NCBI GenBank assembly: GCA_030673645.1
Contig: DAOVIO010000217.1
Location: 1-5,999 of the forward strand
Direction of reading: 5' to 3'
From: JAGLSB01 sp023135955
GTDB taxonomy: Bacteria; Bacteroidota; Bacteroidia; Bacteroidales; GCA-2748055
Length of the DNA stretch: 5,999 nucleotides
Shown: positions 1 through 5,926 of the stretch, in pieces
Layout of the letters: each line of letters starts with the position of its first letter
How positions within the stretch are numbered: position 1 is the first letter of the stretch
Notes under the pieces: model-generated
Seen by the model: the letters and a program-made list of their open reading frames with translations, nothing else
What the model was told of the DNA's origin: nothing
The model's database searches: none
Position numbers and translations under genes: made by a program

Positions 1-1
1 A

Positions 2-1144
2 CTTGTCCCTATAGTAGCAATGGCTTTTGGTGTTGCAAAGGGTTTTGGCTTTCAGGATAAGATGGAAGAATTTATCATCGGTAATTTTAAAGGACAGGAA
101 GAAGTTTTAAATTATGTGATTGAACTTTCCTACACACTTTTGGATGGGGTACAAGGGGGACTGTTAGCAGGAGTGGGACTTGTTATTTTGATTTGGTCTG
201 TTATGCAGGTGCTTACTAATATTGAGAATTCCTTTAACGCTATCTGGCAAATTAAAAAGCCCAGGAGTTTCTTTAGAAAATTGTCCGACTATCTTTCAAT
301 AATTCTTATTGCGCCAATATTAATTATTGTATCCAGTAGTCTTATGGTGTATATAAATACTCGAGTTCAGAGTGCCGGCGATAGCCTTGTTATGTTTCAG
401 GTAATAACACCTGCTATTGAGTCCACATTAAAACTTATTCCATATGTAATTATTTGGTTGGTTTTTACCCTCCTGTATATGATTATGCCAAATACAAAAG
501 TGAATTTTAAGTATGCCTTAATAGCTGGAATAATAGCTGGAACTGCTTTTCAATTAATTCAATGGGGATACATTCATTTTCAGATTGGCGTAACTAAATT
601 TAGTGCTCTGTATGGAACCTTTGCCGCTTTGCCCTTATTTCTTGTTTGGCTGCAGATTTCCTGGCTAATTGTATTGTTAGGTGCTGAGATTTCCTTTGCT
701 TATCAGAATGTTGAAAAATACGAGTTTGAAGCTGAATCCCTACAGATATCAAATCATAATAAGAGAATTCTTTCCTTGTTAATCAGTCATTATGTTATAA
801 AAAGATTTGCTAAAGGTGAGGAACCGCCTGTGAGTTCAGATATTGGAGATGATCTCGGGATTCCAATCAGATTAGTAAGAGATATTATTTATGATATGGT
901 TCAGGCAAAGATTCTTGTTGAAACTATTACAGAAAGTCCAAAAGAAAATGGATACCTTCCTGCAATTGATATCAATAAGATGACCATTCAGTTTGTATCT
1001 CAAAGATTGGATGATATTGGAAGTGAGAACATTCATATAACTGATTCCGAGGCTTATACAAAGATAAACGAAGCCTATGATAAAATCTTTGGCTCTATTG
1101 CTAAATCAAATAATAATTTAGTGTTAAAAGATATCGAAGCTTAA
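2..1144 (+). CDS. YihY/BrkB-family inner-membrane protein, 5'-truncated by the window edge
   Basis: This is a multi-spanning membrane protein of the YihY/BrkB (UPF0761) family, often mislabelled ribonuclease BN; its molecular role is not established. The frame is open from base 2 (LVPIVA before the Met at 20), and that stretch fits the family, so the ATG at 20 is internal and the true start lies upstream. Counting from that Met, hydrophobic segments lie near residues 45-65, 91-111, 138-156, 164-186 and 201-227. The family-like stretches are NTKVNFKYALIAG (158-170) and YGTFAALPLFLVW (198-210), ending in LLGAE (219-223). After about residue 230 comes a hydrophilic, probably cytoplasmic tail of some 145 residues; part of it (about 245-305) could be a small winged-helix-like domain, which is my inference. 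The gene ends 27 nt before the his promoter. It has no visible link to histidine synthesis and no strong terminator after it. Confidence 0.88.
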   Translation, partial: LVPIVAMAFGVAKGFGFQDKMEEFIIGNFKGQEEVLNYVIELSYTLLDGVQGGLLAGVGLVILIWSVMQVLTNIENSFNAIWQIKKPRSFFRKLSDYLSIILIAPILIIVSSSLMVYINTRVQSAGDSLVMFQVITPAIESTLKLIPYVIIWLVFTLLYMIMPNTKVNFKYALIAGIIAGTAFQLIQWGYIHFQIGVTKFSALYGTFAALPLFLVWLQISWLIVLLGAEISFAYQNVEKYEFEAESLQISNHNKRILSLLISHYVIKRFAKGEEPPVSSDIGDDLGIPIRLVRDIIYDMVQAKILVETITESPKENGYLPAIDINKMTIQFVSQRLDDIGSENIHITDSEAYTKINEAYDKIFGSIAKSNNNLVLKDIEA

Positions 1145-1154
1145 TTATTTACTA

Positions 1155-1173
1155 AAATATTTACGTAATATTT
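1155..1173. repeat. A/T inverted repeat between the yihY-like gene and the his promoter
   Basis: AAATATT (1155-1161) and AATATTT (1167-1173) are perfect 7-bp inverted arms around a 5-nt spacer. The centre also contains the 8-bp palindrome TTACGTAA (1161-1168). The right arm overlaps the -33 TTTG of the his promoter. It could be a weak terminator for the upstream gene, although it has no G/C in the stem and no long T-tract. It could also be an operator, or chance in A/T-rich DNA. I cannot decide between these from sequence alone. Confidence 0.3.
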
Positions 1174-1202
1174 GATGAATTAAAATCAAATACCTACATT
1201 TG
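1171..1202 (+). promoter_or_regulatory. Bacteroidota-type primary sigma promoter of the his operon
   Basis: TTTG (1171-1174), a 20-nt spacer, then TACATTTG (1195-1202) matches the known Bacteroidota housekeeping promoter consensus TTTG-N19..21-TAnnTTTG at every defined base. Transcription should begin a few bases downstream, around 1207-1212. This leaves only about 10 nt of untranslated RNA before the leader ORF at 1220. The spacer contains an inverted repeat, TTTGAT (1171-1176) with ATCAAA (1185-1190), which might be a protein-binding site. The start site is inferred from the consensus and not observed. Confidence 0.75.
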
Positions 1203-1219
1203 TTGAATAATTGAAAGAA

Positions 1220-1282
1220 ATGATAGCATTATTTGCACATATTGAAACTGTTCATCATCATTATGATGGATTAATTATATAG
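1220..1282 (+). CDS. hisL: his operon leader peptide (20 aa, His-rich)
   Basis: ATG at 1220 opens a 20-codon frame ending in TAG (1280-1282). The peptide contains HIETVHHHYD at residues 7-16, so four of 20 codons are His (7, 12, 13 and 14), all CAT and three in a row. An in-frame TAA at 1208-1210 closes the frame upstream. GAAAGAA before the ATG is the usual A-rich Bacteroidota start context. It lies between a consensus promoter and an intrinsic terminator directly before hisG, which is the classic position for an attenuation leader. By analogy with the proteobacterial his leader, the peptide itself would have no function: its translation senses charged His-tRNA, with ribosomes pausing at codons 12-14 when histidine is short. 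The frame, codons and position are seen directly; the sensing role is inferred. The symbol is used by analogy, not because of homology to the enterobacterial peptide. Confidence 0.82.
   Translation: MIALFAHIETVHHHYDGLII
1251..1270 (+). promoter_or_regulatory. Leader-RNA hairpin overlapping the His codons (candidate pause hairpin)
   Basis: TTCATCAT (1251-1258) pairs with ATGATGGA (1263-1270) around the 4-nt loop CATT, giving eight pairs including one G-U wobble. The 5' arm carries His codons 12 and 13, and His14 starts in the loop. A ribosome stalled there would open the hairpin. This is the position of the 1:2 pause structure in classical amino-acid attenuators. The overlap with repeated CAT codons means part of the complementarity could be coincidental. 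Confidence 0.5.
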
Positions 1283-1311
1283 GAAAGATAATGTAAGCTC
1301 ATTAAGTAGGT

Positions 1312-1341
1312 GAAGGTTTGCAGATTCTGCAGGCCTTTTTT
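1312..1341 (+). terminator. Intrinsic terminator before hisG (attenuator)
   Basis: Bases 1312-1323 pair with 1327-1338 around the 3-nt loop ATT. This makes a 12-bp stem with a perfect TGCAG/CTGCA top, two G-U pairs, a GG/CC clamp and A-T pairs at the base. The 3' side runs into TTTTTT (1336-1341), followed by GTTT. The shape is a standard rho-independent terminator. It lies about 30 nt after the leader stop codon and 20 nt before the hisG ATG, so it terminates nothing except the leader transcript. That placement is what makes it an attenuator and not an ordinary gene-end terminator. Confidence 0.85.
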
Positions 1342-1360
1342 GTTTATATATATTGAAAAA

Positions 1361-2218
1361 ATGGAAATATTAAAGATCGCAATTCAAAAATCCGGACGCC
1401 TAAGTGAAAAGTCGTTGGAACTTATTAAAGAAGCAGGGATATCATTCAACAACGGGAGCAGGAATCTGGTTTCAAGAGCTTCTAATTTTCCTGTAGAACT
1501 ATTATTTCTGAGGGATGACGACATTCCGCAGTACGTAACTGATAATGTTGCTGACATAGGAATAGTTGGCGAAAATGTTGTTCTGGAGAAAACATGTAAA
1601 GTTAAGATAGTAGAGAAGCTTGGTTTTGCTAAATGTAAAATGTCTCTGGCAATCCCCAAATCAATTGAATTCACTGGCTCAGAGTTTTTCGATGGAAAGA
1701 AAATAGCAACGAGCTATCCCAAAATACTTTCCAAATATCTTAAGAAAAATAATATTAAAGCTGAAATTCATGAAATTAGTGGTTCAGTTGAAATTGCTCC
1801 CGGAATAGGATTGGCTGACGGTATATTTGATATTGTAAGTTCAGGCAGTACATTGATATCTAATAGATTAAAAGAGGTAGAAGTAGTTCTTAACTCAGAG
1901 GCAGTAATGATTGCTAATCCGCAAATAAATGAAGCTAAAAAGCAAATCCTCGATAAACTTCTCTTTAGGATAAATTCCGTACGTACAGCAAACAAAAATA
2001 AATATATCTTATTGAATGCTCCGAATAAAAATCTGGAAGCTATTATTAATGTAATACCTGGAATGAAATCTCCAACAATTATGCCTTTGGCTGAAGAAGG
2101 TTGGAGCTCTGTTCATTCCGTATTAAGCGAAAAAGAGTTTTGGGAAGTAATAGATCAGTTAAAAGAACTTGGAGCACAGGGGATTTTGGTAATCCCGATT
2201 GAGAAGATGATTGTGTAG
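1361..2218 (+). CDS. hisG: ATP phosphoribosyltransferase, long form
   Basis: HisG catalyses the committed first step of histidine synthesis, joining ATP and PRPP to give phosphoribosyl-ATP. The start at ATG 1361 gives MEILKIAIQKSGRLSE, matching the family N-terminus, and a 285-residue protein, normal for the long form. The frame stays open back to GTG 1310, but those 17 extra codons are the translated terminator and should be excluded. The HisG signature runs from E138 to L165: SGSVEIAP at 140-147, then D157 and the PRPP-binding loop SSGSTL (160-165). Residues from about 211 form the C-terminal ACT-like regulatory domain found only in long HisG (GMKSPTIMPL at 234-243, GILVIP at 274-279). Long enzymes of this type are usually hexamers feedback-inhibited by histidine and need no HisZ, so control is probably both allosteric and by the upstream attenuator. 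There is no Shine-Dalgarno site; TTGAAAAA precedes the ATG. Confidence 0.96.
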   Translation: MEILKIAIQKSGRLSEKSLELIKEAGISFNNGSRNLVSRASNFPVELLFLRDDDIPQYVTDNVADIGIVGENVVLEKTCKVKIVEKLGFAKCKMSLAIPKSIEFTGSEFFDGKKIATSYPKILSKYLKKNNIKAEIHEISGSVEIAPGIGLADGIFDIVSSGSTLISNRLKEVEVVLNSEAVMIANPQINEAKKQILDKLLFRINSVRTANKNKYILLNAPNKNLEAIINVIPGMKSPTIMPLAEEGWSSVHSVLSEKEFWEVIDQLKELGAQGILVIPIEKMIV

Positions 2219-2228
2219 GAGGGTGAAG

Positions 2229-2248
2229 AGCCGCAAAATCTTGCGGCT
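2229..2248 (+). promoter_or_regulatory. Stem-loop between hisG and hisD
   Basis: AGCCGCAA (2229-2236) pairs perfectly with TTGCGGCT (2241-2248) around the 4-nt loop AATC. The stem is G/C-rich in otherwise A/T-rich DNA. No T-tract follows, so it is not a standard intrinsic terminator. It sits 10 nt after the hisG stop codon in the only sizeable gap (90 nt) among the complete his genes. It could protect or direct processing of the mRNA between hisG and hisD, or be a small dispersed repeat. The structure is clear; its role is unknown. Confidence 0.65.
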
Positions 2249-2308
2249 GTACTGTATTACGCATTGGGCGACAAGCATAAGGGAAAGAACCTAGAATATA
2301 CGAAAGAA

Positions 2309-3607
2309 ATGAAAAGCATTATAAAATATCCATCTAAGAAAGATTGGACAAAACTCTTAGAACGACCGGCTTTCAATTATGATGAATTAATGACTTCTGT
2401 AGAGAATATTCTTATTGAAGTTAAAAATAATGGCGATGAGGCACTAAAAAAGTTTAGCAAGGAATTTGATGGTGTTAGTATTGAAAATTTCCAGATTTCT
2501 GAAAAGGAAATAGATGATGCAAAATCAAAAATAAATATTGAATTAAAGAATGCCATAAATCTTGCGAAGGAGAATATTGAAAGGTTTCATTCTCTACAAA
2601 GAGATCCGGTGATTTCTTGTGAGCCAGTTACTGGAGTGCGTGTATGGCAAAAATCAACTCCAATTGAGAAAGTAGGTTTATACATACCAGGGGGTAGTGC
2701 TCCACTTATCTCTACTGTTCTTATGTTAGGTATTCCTGCAGTTATAGCGAGTTGTGAGGATATTGTACTTTGTACTCCTCCCGATTCTGAAGGGAATATT
2801 AATCCCGCAATTCTTTATTCAGCAAATTTATTAGGAATCTCAAAAATATTCAAGATAGGTGGAGCTCAGGCTATTGCTGCAATGGCATATGGAACAGAAT
2901 CTGTACCGGCAGTATATAAGATTTTTGGTCCGGGAAATCAATATGTCACTGCTGCAAAATTGAAAGTAAGTCTTGAAAATATTGCGATCGATATGCCTGC
3001 CGGACCTTCTGAACTGGCAGTGATGGCAGATGAATATGCAAATCCTTCCTTTATTGCTTCAGATCTTTTATCTCAGGCTGAACATGGCGAAGACTCGCAG
3101 GTTATTCTTGTTTCGGAATCTGTTAAGTTGATTGAAAAAGTTCAATTGGAAATTGTAAAGCAGCTTGCAGATCTTCCTAGACGACAGATTGCAGAGAAAG
3201 CAATGGAGAATTCCAGCTTTATTCTGATGAAATCGGAAGATGAAATTATGGAATTCCTAAATCAGTATGCACCGGAACACCTCATTATCGCTACTGAGAA
3301 TAATAAAAAAATTGCTGAAAAGGTTCAAAATGCAGGTTCCGTTTTTCTTGGTGATTTCTCACCCGAGAGTGCAGGCGATTATGCTTCAGGAACCAATCAT
3401 ACTCTACCTACAAATGGAAATACTAGAGCTTTCAGCGGAGTGAATCTGAGTAGTTTTATGAAGAAAATCAGTTTTCAGGAAATAAATCCTGTTGGAATTA
3501 AAAACATAGGCAATGCAATTGAATTACTGGCTGAAGCAGAAAACTTACAGGCTCATAAAAATGCGATAACTTTAAGATTAGATTATATTAAAAATGAAGG
3601 TTTATGA
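2309..3607 (+). CDS. hisD: Histidinol dehydrogenase
   Basis: HisD is a zinc enzyme that oxidises L-histidinol to L-histidine in two NAD+-dependent steps, the last two reactions of the pathway. The start at ATG 2309 gives MKSIIKYPSKKDW and 432 residues, the usual size. The frame extends to TTG 2264, but those 15 extra residues are non-conserved and lie beyond the stem-loop. Expected landmarks are all present: YIPGG (125-129), IGGAQAIAAMAYGT (183-196), FGPGNQYV (206-213), SQAEHG (255-260) with zinc ligands Q256 and H259, APEHL (321-325) with catalytic E323 and H324, SAGDYASGTNH (354-364) with ligand D357, and the last ligand H416. The residue roles come from alignment by eye with the E. coli enzyme. 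The active site looks intact. Its stop codon overlaps the hisC start (ATGA), which suggests translational coupling. Confidence 0.97.
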   Translation: MKSIIKYPSKKDWTKLLERPAFNYDELMTSVENILIEVKNNGDEALKKFSKEFDGVSIENFQISEKEIDDAKSKINIELKNAINLAKENIERFHSLQRDPVISCEPVTGVRVWQKSTPIEKVGLYIPGGSAPLISTVLMLGIPAVIASCEDIVLCTPPDSEGNINPAILYSANLLGISKIFKIGGAQAIAAMAYGTESVPAVYKIFGPGNQYVTAAKLKVSLENIAIDMPAGPSELAVMADEYANPSFIASDLLSQAEHGEDSQVILVSESVKLIEKVQLEIVKQLADLPRRQIAEKAMENSSFILMKSEDEIMEFLNQYAPEHLIIATENNKKIAEKVQNAGSVFLGDFSPESAGDYASGTNHTLPTNGNTRAFSGVNLSSFMKKISFQEINPVGIKNIGNAIELLAEAENLQAHKNAITLRLDYIKNEGL

Positions 3608-4644
3608 GCTTTGATTTGAAAAATATTATTCGAAGAAATATTCTCGATCTTAAGCCTTATTCCTCAGCCAGGAACGAATTCAGTGGAGACAATGCTGTTC
3701 TGCTCGACGCGAATGAAAATCCCTATAACACACCTTATAATCGATATCCGGATCCAAATCAATCAGATCTTAAAGATAAAGTATCAAGTATTTTCAATAT
3801 TAGAATGGAAAATATCTTTCTTGGGAACGGGAGTGACGAAGCCATCGACTTGATATTCAGAGCATTCTGTGAGCCTGGGGTAGATCGGGTTATAAGTATT
3901 GAGCCCAGCTATGGAATGTATAAAGTATGTGCTGATATTCAGGATGTTGCTGTTGATGGGGCTTTATTGAACGAAGATTTTTCACTTAATACTGAAAATA
4001 TCCTCTGTCAAATTAAACAAGAAACTAAAATCATTTTCCTTTGTTCCCCAAATAACCCAAGTGGAAATTTATTGGAAGAAGAAAAGATAATCGATTTACT
4101 AAGTAGATTTGAAGGATTAATAGTTGTTGATGAAGCCTACATAGATTTTGCGGATGGCGATGGAGTACTTAAATATCTCAATGAATATAAAAACCTTATT
4201 GTGCTTAGAACATTTTCTAAAGCGTGGGGACTTGCAGGAATCCGCCTGGGTATGGCATTTGCATCAACAGAAATTGTAGAGGTGCTAAACAAAATCAAAT
4301 ATCCTTATAATTTGAATATCCTTACTCAGGAATTTGCACTTGAAGCTCTGCAAGAATTTAAGAAAAGGAAAGCATGGTTATCAGATATTATAAATGAGAG
4401 GGAAAGAATGGAAAAGCAACTCACAACTTTTTCATTTGTAGAAAAGATTCATCACTCTGACGCGAATTTCCTATTAGTCAAAACTAAGAATCCAGCAAGT
4501 ATTTATAATTATCTGGTTAAAGAGGGGATTATTGTCAGAGACAGATCAAGAGTTCCTTTGTGTGAAGGTTGCCTGAGAGTTACCATTGGATCAAAAAAGG
4601 AAAATGATCTTTTATTGGGAAAATTAAAAACATTTTCATTATGA
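3604..4644 (+). CDS. hisC: Histidinol-phosphate aminotransferase
   Basis: HisC is a PLP-dependent fold-type I aminotransferase that converts imidazole-acetol phosphate plus glutamate to L-histidinol phosphate plus 2-oxoglutarate. The 346-residue length is typical. Visible motifs are LDANENPY (34-41), the RYPDP segment (47-51), GNGSDEAID (74-82), SPNNPSGN (148-155), VVDEAYIDF (174-182) with PLP-ring contact D176 and Y179, and RTFSKAWGLAGIRLG (202-216) with the Schiff-base lysine K206. The C-terminal LRVTIG (324-329) carries R325, which binds the substrate carboxylate in this fold. The ATG sits inside the ATGA overlap with the hisD stop, and the gene ends in another ATGA overlap with hisB. It therefore depends on the same transcript and probably on translational coupling. 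The Arg-containing N-terminus and the position between hisD and hisB favour HisC over other class I/II aminotransferases. Confidence 0.96.
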   Translation: MSFDLKNIIRRNILDLKPYSSARNEFSGDNAVLLDANENPYNTPYNRYPDPNQSDLKDKVSSIFNIRMENIFLGNGSDEAIDLIFRAFCEPGVDRVISIEPSYGMYKVCADIQDVAVDGALLNEDFSLNTENILCQIKQETKIIFLCSPNNPSGNLLEEEKIIDLLSRFEGLIVVDEAYIDFADGDGVLKYLNEYKNLIVLRTFSKAWGLAGIRLGMAFASTEIVEVLNKIKYPYNLNILTQEFALEALQEFKKRKAWLSDIINERERMEKQLTTFSFVEKIHHSDANFLLVKTKNPASIYNYLVKEGIIVRDRSRVPLCEGCLRVTIGSKKENDLLLGKLKTFSL

Positions 4645-5765
4645 AAAAAGTTCTTTTTATCGATAGGGATGGTACACTTATTTTAGAGCCACCAATAGAT
4701 TATCAGGTTGATAGTTTAGAAAAGCTTGACTACTATCCTGAAGTTTTCTTTTATCTGAGAAAGATAATTGAGAGCTGCGATTTTGAAATTGTAATTGTTA
4801 GCAATCAGGATGGTTTAGGAACTAACTCTTTTCCTCTAAAAGATTATGAAATTGTTCATGAAAAATTTCTCAAGACTTTCAAAAGTCAGGGCATCATTTT
4901 CGACGATATTTTTATTGATGATTCCTTACCTGAAGATAATTCTCCCAACAGGAAACCCGGAACAGGACTATTGAAAAAGTATTTAGAGGGAGATTATGAT
5001 TTGGAAAATTCTTATGTAATTGGTGATCGTATAACTGACATAGAACTGGCAAAAAACCTGAATGCGAAGGCAATTTATATAATTAGTGAAAATCAGTCTT
5101 CTGAAGTCGTAAAAGGCAGATTAACAGACACTTGTGCCTTGGAGGCTAATTCATGGAAAGATATAGCAGAATATCTTATATTACCCAATCGAAAAGCTGA
5201 TGTTTACAGGGAAACAGGAGAGACGAAAATAGATATTGAACTCAATTTAGATGGTACAGGGAAATCAGAAATAGGTACTGGCTTAAATTTTTTCGATCAT
5301 ATGTTGGATCAGATTTCAAAGCATGGTAAAATGGATTTGAAGATTAAGGTTGAGGGAGATCTGGAGGTAGATGAACACCATACAATAGAGGATACAGCAC
5401 TCAGTTTAGGGGAGGCATTATTGATTGCTTTGGGGGATAAAAAAGGGATTAATCGTTACGGATTTTTATTACCAATGGATGATAGTCTTGCCCAGGTCGC
5501 AATCGATTTTGGTGGACGAAACTGGTTAGTGTGGGATGCTGAATTCAAGCGTGAGAAAGTAGGAGATGTGCCAACAGAAATGTTTTATCATTTTTTTAAA
5601 TCTTTCAGCGATGTAGCAAAATGCAATTTGAATATTAAAGCTGAAGGAAATAATGAGCACCATAAAATTGAGGCAATATTTAAGGCTTTTGCAAAAGCAA
5701 TTATGATGGCGGTTAGAAGGGATCCGGAGGATAAGTCGCTTCCTTCTACGAAGGGAGTGTTGTAG
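4641..5765 (+). CDS. hisB: Bifunctional histidinol-phosphatase / imidazoleglycerol-phosphate dehydratase
   Basis: This two-domain enzyme carries out two separated steps. The C-terminal dehydratase makes imidazole-acetol phosphate for HisC, and the N-terminal HAD phosphatase dephosphorylates the HisC product to histidinol for HisD. The phosphatase domain (about 1-165) has DRDGT (8-12, nucleophile D8 and acid/base D10), SNQDG (54-58), RKP (104-106) and IGDRITD (127-133). The dehydratase domain (about 185-374) has FFDHM (217-221), DEHHTIEDTA (244-253), GGR (291-293), EGNNEHHKIEA (335-345) and the C-terminal STKGVL; the two HH motifs supply metal ligands. The length of 374 is close to the E. coli fusion. 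In the phosphatase loop the C-x-H...C-x-C zinc ligands of E. coli HisB are replaced by D93, S95, S101 and N103, so the structural zinc is probably absent while the catalytic HAD residues remain. The ATGA overlap with hisC implies translational coupling. Confidence 0.96.
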   Translation: MKKVLFIDRDGTLILEPPIDYQVDSLEKLDYYPEVFFYLRKIIESCDFEIVIVSNQDGLGTNSFPLKDYEIVHEKFLKTFKSQGIIFDDIFIDDSLPEDNSPNRKPGTGLLKKYLEGDYDLENSYVIGDRITDIELAKNLNAKAIYIISENQSSEVVKGRLTDTCALEANSWKDIAEYLILPNRKADVYRETGETKIDIELNLDGTGKSEIGTGLNFFDHMLDQISKHGKMDLKIKVEGDLEVDEHHTIEDTALSLGEALLIALGDKKGINRYGFLLPMDDSLAQVAIDFGGRNWLVWDAEFKREKVGDVPTEMFYHFFKSFSDVAKCNLNIKAEGNNEHHKIEAIFKAFAKAIMMAVRRDPEDKSLPSTKGVL

Positions 5766-5767
5766 GA

Positions 5768-5898
5768 GGGCATTTCGACTGCGCTCAATGACCACATATA
5801 AGGAGAAGGAGAAATATGACGCTTTAATCATTGATAAAAATGACATTGATTGATTTCAGCTAATGATTATATTCGGCCATCGGAGTCGAAATGAGCCC
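5768..5898. repeat. Paired inverted palindromic element between hisB and hisH (BIME/MITE-like)
   Basis: CATTTCGACTGCG (5771-5783) is repeated inverted as CGGAGTCGAAATG (5881-5893), matching at 12 of 13 bases with 97 nt between. Each copy is itself an imperfect palindrome: the left has CATT/AATG with outer GG/CC (5768-5793), and the right has GGCCAT/ATG-GCC with one bulged A (5875-5897). Nested inside is a perfect 8-bp inverted repeat, TAATCATT (5825-5832) with AATGATTA (5862-5869). The arms are more G/C-rich than their surroundings. From memory, the CATTTCGACTsCGCTCA motif resembles dispersed intergenic repeats in Bacteroidota genomes, but I could not check this. No target-site duplication is evident. 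It fills most of the 161-nt gap between hisB and hisH, which holds no other recognisable gene and no convincing promoter or T-tailed terminator. Confidence 0.55.
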
Positions 5899-5926
5899 GA
5901 AAATAGAAGTTTATAATTCGTAATAG

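Noticed and set aside
20..22. ATG at 20 as the start of the YihY-like gene
   Set aside because: The frame is open to the window edge and the upstream residues fit the family, so the gene begins before the window.
1145..1360. T-box or other tRNA- or ligand-binding riboswitch before hisG
   Set aside because: The leader is short and coding, and no T-box-like conserved sequence or multi-stem layout is visible; the His-rich ORF explains the region better.
1384..1995. Minus-strand frames of 96 aa (1384-1674) and 75 aa (1768-1995) opposite hisG
   Set aside because: They lie entirely within a well-supported hisG, show no recognisable motif, and have no promoter or start context on the minus strand.
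2214..2225. GGAGGG after the hisG stop as a Shine-Dalgarno site for a gene in the gap
   Set aside because: No start codon at suitable spacing opens a meaningful frame before hisD, and the organism type rarely uses such sites.
2079..2264. 61-aa minus-strand frame across the hisG end and the hisG-hisD gap
   Set aside because: It overlaps the conserved HisG C-terminal domain and the stem-loop and has low-complexity composition with no family resemblance.
5526..5846. Minus-strand frames of 106 and 69 aa at the hisB end
   Set aside because: They are shadows of the conserved dehydratase domain; only their first few codons lie in the gap, and nothing supports expression.
5868..5926. TATATTCG near 5868-5876 as a separate hisH promoter
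   Set aside because: It misses the TAnnTTTG consensus by one base, and no TTTG lies at the right spacing upstream.
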